Shown piece after piece: positions 60,021-64,000 of a stretch of 64,000 nt of DNA; positions within the stretch are counted from its first letter, which is position 1; each line of letters begins with the position of its first letter. The DNA comes from an uncultured Clostridium sp. (lineage in GTDB: Bacteria; Bacillota; Clostridia; Clostridiales; Clostridiaceae). The position numbers and the translations under genes were made by a program. The stretch is from contig NZ_CAJURG010000002.1 of assembly GCF_910588715.1 (NCBI RefSeq), positions 1-64,000 of the forward strand. Direction: 5' to 3'. The notes beneath the pieces were generated by a model. The model saw nothing but the letters and a program-made list of their open reading frames with translations. It made no database searches and was not told where the DNA came from.

Positions 60021-60411
60021 TACATATCCCCTTTAAATCATCATTAGTTTCAAAATAATCTTCTAATATCATCTTATCTTCATCATTAAAGATATAGTCA
60101 TTAATATTTCTTTTTCCAATCCATTTTAAACCATTTATGCTCTTATGACAAGTAATACATTCCTTTACACTACCTGTAAAAACTTTTAAAACGTCTTCGC
60201 CTTCTAAATTATATTCCTTAAAAGGTTTTAAATCAAATACAGTACATTTTATATCTTTATCAACTGCTTTAAAGATGCATTTTTCTTCTGTCTCTTTCCC
60301 CTTCATTTCCTTTCCAAATATGCCCCATTTTCTTTCATTTCTTTTTCCTCTTTCTGCAATTAATACATTTCCAAAGTCATCATAAATAATAATTGAACAT
60401 CTTTTGATCAT
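60010..60411 (-). CDS. Nudix-like protein with degenerate Nudix box
   Basis: 133 residues from the ATG at 60411 (MIKRCSIIIYDDFGNVLIAERG), which has GGTGGAGG 11 nt upstream. An ATG at 60462 lacks any such site. The start and the KWGIFGKEMKGKE stretch fit the Nudix fold. However, the box after GKE reads TEEKCIFKAVDKDI instead of X7REUXEEXGU, so most metal ligands are missing. It is probably a non-catalytic binding protein. Confidence 0.7.
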   Translation of the reverse strand: MIKRCSIIIYDDFGNVLIAERGKRNERKWGIFGKEMKGKETEEKCIFKAVDKDIKCTVFDLKPFKEYNLEGEDVLKVFTGSVKECITCHKSINGLKWIGKRNINDYIFNDEDKMILEDYFETNDDLKGICNAL

Positions 60412-60607
60412 CCCCACTTTAACCTCCACCTTAGCATTTGATTTATAATTACTTATATACATTTAATAATTATAATATTTTTTTGCTTAATTTAAAACAT
60501 CAAATTCTCTTTTATTACAATTTTATTTATTTTTTCAATAAAATTTATTGATTATATAGTGTATATGAGGTTAAAAATTGGTTAACAATTAAAACGAGGT
60601 GATTTTT

Positions 60608-61207
60608 ATGAATTTTATGAAATACTTACCACTAATCATATTGCTATTTTTTCTATTAAAATTTTTAATTTCATATATAGAAAAAGCCACTCTTTCATTA
60701 GAGCAAAAAATGGTTGAAAAACAAATTGAATTTGGAATAATTTCTATAAAAGATATTCAAAAAAATAATTATAAAACCTTTATTAAAATTATTAATTTAT
60801 ATTTTAATATATTAGGATTTAAAGATACTGTAGAAGTTGCTAACGAATATAATAACCTTACTAATTTTAAAACTACATTAAATAAAGAAAATGTTTTTAT
60901 TAGTTGCATTCAAAATGATTTAATAGAAAATAAATCTAGTGATAATGAAACATGGGAATTAATAAATCTTGCAGATGTTCAAAGCTTTCTTGCTAGAATG
61001 GTTATTAACGATTGCAACAAAGGAATGATTATAACTAATAGTAGTTTTTCAAAGGATGCCTTAAAATTCATTAATGATTTTAATAATAAAAATCAAGAAA
61101 AAGAAATTAAACTTATTAATGGATATGAGCTTACAAAAACAATACGAAATCATAAATCTTATATTATGAAAGAAGGGTTAATTAATGAAGTTAAATACAA
61201 TATATAG
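60608..61207 (+). CDS. Membrane-anchored Mrr-like nuclease homologue, active site lost
   Basis: 199 residues from ATG 60608 (GAGGTG 6 nt upstream; the in-frame GTG at 60599 overlaps that site). One N-terminal membrane helix (about 5-22) and a helix-rich linker precede a restriction-endonuclease-like domain recognisable by GMIITNSSFSKDALKFI and IKLINGYELTK. At the catalytic D...ExK positions the sequence is NLTNF and FISCIQND, so Asp, Glu and Lys are all absent. It should be a structural partner of the next gene, whose start it overlaps by 23 nt. Confidence 0.75.
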   Translation: MNFMKYLPLIILLFFLLKFLISYIEKATLSLEQKMVEKQIEFGIISIKDIQKNNYKTFIKIINLYFNILGFKDTVEVANEYNNLTNFKTTLNKENVFISCIQNDLIENKSSDNETWELINLADVQSFLARMVINDCNKGMIITNSSFSKDALKFINDFNNKNQEKEIKLINGYELTKTIRNHKSYIMKEGLINEVKYNI

Positions 61208-61700
61208 TTATTTTATAATAATTCTGTTTTCTCCCTTAATAGGTAAATTAATTAATAAAATTATAATATATTATAAAACCTATAAAAGTTTTCAAAAAGA
61301 TACTCCTTTATATAACATAGTTGATAAATTAACTGAAAATGAATTTGAAATTTGGTGTAGTGAATATTTATATAAATTAGGATTTAATAATATAATTATG
61401 TTTCCTATTGCCTCAAGTACTGGAAAAGATATTATTTGTGAAAAAGATTCTGAAAAATATTATGTAGAATGTAAAAAGTTTACTGATGATAAGTCTATAG
61501 CACCTTTTCATATAGAAAAATTATTAGGTACTATGATCTCAGATAATATAAATAATGGAATAATTATAACTACTAGTAATATTTCTAAAGAATCTCAATC
61601 TATTTTAGATAAAATAAATAAGTCTTACAATATTAAAGTAATAACTGCTAATGAGTTAGATATTCCCTATAATGAATATATACTTAAAGCTACTATTTAA
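61185..61700 (+). CDS. Membrane-anchored Mrr-like restriction endonuclease-fold protein
   Basis: 171 residues. Membrane helix at about 8-30, then a Mrr_cat domain: FEIWCSEYLYKLGF, Asp82 in SSTGKDIIC and Glu95-Cys-Lys97 in YYVECKKF (D...ExK), then GIIITTSNISKESQSIL and IKVITANELD. The catalytic set is intact. The same fold and order as the upstream protein suggest gene duplication and a heteromer. Target could be methylated or foreign DNA near the membrane; this is inference. Confidence 0.8.
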   Translation: MKLNTIYSYFIIILFSPLIGKLINKIIIYYKTYKSFQKDTPLYNIVDKLTENEFEIWCSEYLYKLGFNNIIMFPIASSTGKDIICEKDSEKYYVECKKFTDDKSIAPFHIEKLLGTMISDNINNGIIITTSNISKESQSILDKINKSYNIKVITANELDIPYNEYILKATI

Positions 61701-61729
61701 TTTAGTTGTTCATTTTTCTCTCAATACTA

Positions 61730-61765
61730 GAGATGTGTGATTTTATAATTCGCATCTCTTTTTAA
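61730..61765 (+). terminator. Terminator of the Mrr-like pair
   Basis: AGAGATG.G / C.CATCTCT with an A/T loop and TTTTT tail. Confidence 0.85.
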
Positions 61766-61860
61766 TTTATAATTTTTTGTGAAAAAATATAATTTATTTT
61801 TATTTAGTATATTAGTATAATGGTATAATAAGTAAAATTTATATTTGTTTAGGAGAATTT

Positions 61861-62574
61861 ATGTATACTAATTATATCTTTGATTTATATGGAACACTAA
61901 TTGATATTAATACTGATGAAAACAGCAACGAATTTTGGTACAAGCTATCATTATTTTACTCATTTAAAGGTGCAATTTATACTGCTGAAGAATTAAAAAC
62001 CTCTTATAAAGCTTTAGTTAATGCTAATTTAAATAATATAACTGATACAAAGTATCCAGATTTTCCATTAGAAGAGGTCTTTTCTAAGCTTTATAAAAAT
62101 AAAAATGTAATCCCTTCTAAGGAACTAATAATAGATACGGCTCACTTTTTTAGAACATCATCTATAAAATATATAAAATTATATGATAACGTAATTGACT
62201 TACTAAAATTATTAAAGAAAAAAGGTAAAAAAATATATCTTTTATCAAATGCACAAAGAGTATTTACACTTTATGAAATGAAATTGCTTGGAATTGAAGA
62301 ATATTTTGATGATATTTTATTTTCTGCTGACTATAAAGTATGTAAGCCAGATAAGAAATTTTATAATATATTAATTAATAAACATAATTTAGATATGAAA
62401 AATACTATTATGATTGGAAATGACTATATATGTGACATAGAAGGAGCTTCAAATGCTAGATTAGATTCTTTATATATTCATTCTAATCTTTCACCAGATA
62501 TAAATGGAAAATTAAAAAGTAAATATTCTATTATGAAAATGGATATACCTAAGGTTATGGAACTTATTGTATAA
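61861..62574 (+). CDS. HAD-family hydrolase (YjjG-like)
   Basis: 237 residues. FDLYGTLIDINT (Asp; Tyr between), IYLLSNAQRVFT (motif II), KVCKPDKKFY (Lys) and IGNDYICDIEGASNA (acidic motif IV). It probably dephosphorylates a nucleotide or sugar phosphate. AGGAG upstream and its own extended A/T-rich promoter region. Stands alone. Confidence 0.9.
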   Translation: MYTNYIFDLYGTLIDINTDENSNEFWYKLSLFYSFKGAIYTAEELKTSYKALVNANLNNITDTKYPDFPLEEVFSKLYKNKNVIPSKELIIDTAHFFRTSSIKYIKLYDNVIDLLKLLKKKGKKIYLLSNAQRVFTLYEMKLLGIEEYFDDILFSADYKVCKPDKKFYNILINKHNLDMKNTIMIGNDYICDIEGASNARLDSLYIHSNLSPDINGKLKSKYSIMKMDIPKVMELIV

Positions 62575-62732
62575 ATTGTTTATTATAATATAGAAATTAA
62601 ATTTTACTTTAAATAATATTTTCTATAAAAATAATAAATTATATAAAAAACTTATATAAAATTTATCAAAAAAAGCTAATAACAACATTTTTGATTTAAA
62701 GACATCTGTATCTCTACAATTTTATAAAATAA

Positions 62733-62784
62733 AAGGAGTTGTTATAATATTAAATTAACAATTTTAATATTATACAACTCCTAT
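62733..62784 (-). terminator. Terminator of cvfB
   Basis: AGGAGTTGTTATAATATTAAA / TTTAATATTATACAACTCCT, about 20-bp stem, 30 nt past the stop. Confidence 0.85.
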
Positions 62785-62813
62785 TATTATTTTAAAATAT
62801 TATTCTATAATAA

Positions 62814-63653
62814 TTATATAAGTCTACTTCCCTCTTTATCTTGAACAAGTTTTCCTGCTTTCATAAGACCACCTAAAGCCATCTTAAAGTAATTTTTACT
62901 TGTTCCAAAAGTAGCTTTTATATCTTCTGGATTAGATTTATCATTAAATTCCATAAATCCACCGTTTTTTCTCATATAAGTTACAATTTTTTCTTGAAGC
63001 TCATCTCTTTCATTTAATCTGGTTTTTCTTGGAGTTAATCCTATTACCCCATCTTCATAGATTCTCTTAACTCTTAATTGCATTTCATATCCTGGATGAA
63101 CTTCATTATAATACTCATTAGGTAATACTAATCCCCTATATTTAGCATCAATTGCAACATTTAAAGTTCCTGAAGGAGTTTTTGAAAATACCATTGCAGT
63201 AACTTCATCTCCAACTTTAAATCTTCCTTCTTCAGCAACATCTATATATGCTTCAACTTCTGTTGTAGCTGCAAGTCTGCCAGTTTTATCTACGTATATG
63301 TAAAATAAATATTTTTTCCCTGTATGTAATTTATATCTTTGTTCTTTTAATGGTACAAATATATCTCTATCTAATCCAAAATCAACAAATGCACCAAATT
63401 CTCCTTGTTGCACAACCTTTAAATATGCAACATCTCCAACTACAGCTAAAGGCTTTTTAAAAGTAGCTATTGGTCTATCTTTTGAATCTCTATATATAAA
63501 TACTTCAATTTCTTTTCCAACTTCTACTCCCATACCCTCTGCTAAAGATTTAGGAAGTAAAACATCCTCTTTACTTTGTTTATCAACTAGATAAAATCCA
63601 AAATCCTTTTCTCTATCTACTGTTAAAATATTATATTCTCCTATTCTTAACAT
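62814..63653 (-). CDS. cvfB: CvfB-type S1 RNA-binding protein
   Basis: 279 residues. Successive S1-like domains (about 1-60, 65-135 VVQQGEFGAFVDFGLDRDIFVPLKEQ, 145-215) are followed by a winged helix (YMRKNGGFMEFNDKSNPEDIKATFGTSKNYFKMALGGLMKAGKL). CvfB binds RNA and affects virulence factors in Staphylococcus. It follows the hexapeptide-repeat gene by 8 nt. Confidence 0.93.
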   Translation of the reverse strand: MLRIGEYNILTVDREKDFGFYLVDKQSKEDVLLPKSLAEGMGVEVGKEIEVFIYRDSKDRPIATFKKPLAVVGDVAYLKVVQQGEFGAFVDFGLDRDIFVPLKEQRYKLHTGKKYLFYIYVDKTGRLAATTEVEAYIDVAEEGRFKVGDEVTAMVFSKTPSGTLNVAIDAKYRGLVLPNEYYNEVHPGYEMQLRVKRIYEDGVIGLTPRKTRLNERDELQEKIVTYMRKNGGFMEFNDKSNPEDIKATFGTSKNYFKMALGGLMKAGKLVQDKEGSRLI

Positions 63654-63661
63654 ATATCCTC

Positions 63662-64000
63662 CTATTTTTTATATCTTTTACTTAAGTTTACGTAATTATC
63701 TGCTGAACTTTTAATACCTTTTATTTCATCATCAGTTAATTCTCTAACTATCTTAGCAGGATTTCCTAAAATTAGTACTCCATCTTTGAAACTTTTTCCT
63801 TGAGTTACTAAACTTCCTGCTCCTATAATTGTATTTTTACCTATTTGGGCATTATTTAATATTATTGAACCCATTCCAACTAAAACATTATCTGAAATAG
63901 TACATCCATGGATTATAGCTCCATGACCTATAGTTACATCTTTTCCAATTATACATGGAGAATTAACATCAACATGTACTACAGAGTTTTCTTGAATATT
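63662..64000 (-). CDS. Gamma-carbonic-anhydrase-like hexapeptide-repeat protein (N-terminus outside window)
   Basis: The frame is open to the right edge; 112 residues of the C-terminal part are seen. Left-handed beta-helix repeats are present: IIGKDVTIGHGAIIHGCTISDNVLVGMGSIILNNAQIGKNTIIGAGSLVTQG, ending GNPAKIVRELTDDEI. The His pattern (HVDV, GHGAIIHG) fits the zinc sites of YrdA/CaiE-type gamma carbonic anhydrases. The reaction is unproven. Operon with cvfB. Confidence 0.9.
   Translation of the reverse strand, partial: NIQENSVVHVDVNSPCIIGKDVTIGHGAIIHGCTISDNVLVGMGSIILNNAQIGKNTIIGAGSLVTQGKSFKDGVLILGNPAKIVRELTDDEIKGIKSSADNYVNLSKRYKK

Noticed and set aside
1..64000. tRNA, rRNA, prophage or CRISPR loci
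   Set aside because: No such sequences were recognised in the window by reading; a dedicated tRNA search was not possible here.

Overview
The window is very A+T-rich, with strong GGAGG-type ribosome binding sites and short U-tailed terminators. Its genes (asrABC sulfite reductase, a fused adhE, a full purine operon with a single-chain PurL, agrBDC, HelD, CvfB) fit a low-GC anaerobic Firmicute, most likely Clostridium sensu stricto. I cannot name the species. No rRNA, tRNA, CRISPR array or prophage was seen.

Layout. 1-5.4 kb: envelope and secreted proteins (a leucine-rich-repeat surface protein cut by the left edge, a CAP-domain protein, a small lipoprotein-like protein). 5.5-8.4 kb: asrABC behind a near-consensus Rex operator. 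8.4-11.5 kb: a polysaccharide O-acetylation module (MBOAT plus an AlgJ/DHHW-type protein split over two genes). 11.6-14.4 kb: a Crp-type regulator, then an IS605-family element with intact tnpB, a small ribbon-helix-helix gene, and a tnpA broken by a 144-bp inversion. 14.4-17.6 kb: adhE with a consensus promoter and Rex operators. 17.6-22.4 kb: an ABC importer, a FabT-like MarR regulator and a SEC-C protein. 22.5-29 kb: an alpha/beta hydrolase, a dihydrouridine synthase, a self-regulating TipA-like MerR protein, a DUF4317 protein, a second Crp/Fnr protein, cytidine deaminase and a Cys/Asn-rich small protein. 29-32.2 kb: agrBDC with a cysteine-less AgrD and no agrA, divergent from an amidase. 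32.2-35.5 kb: two AraC regulators and a HAD-Nudix fusion. 35.7-47 kb: purL-E-C-F-M-N-H-D. 47.2-55.3 kb: helD, an arsenic-type cluster, a lone caspase-like protein, and an SPFH/NfeD pair. 55.5-64 kb: NAD synthetase, deoxynucleoside kinase, thioredoxin with a reductase that appears to lack NADPH-binding motifs, a degenerate Nudix protein, two membrane-anchored Mrr-like proteins, a HAD hydrolase, CvfB and a gamma-carbonic-anhydrase-like protein cut by the right edge.

How the genes work together. Rex-type sites at both asrA and adhE suggest a common NADH/NAD+ control of two electron sinks (sulfite and acetyl-CoA reduction). The thioredoxin pair has a Fur/PerR-type box inside its promoter. The most unusual items are the Ser-type AgrD with no response regulator, the active/inactive pair of membrane-anchored Mrr-like nucleases, the solitary caspase-like protein, the probable ferredoxin-type thioredoxin reductase, and the IS605 element whose tnpA and left-end hairpin were broken by one inversion at a 9-bp inverted repeat.
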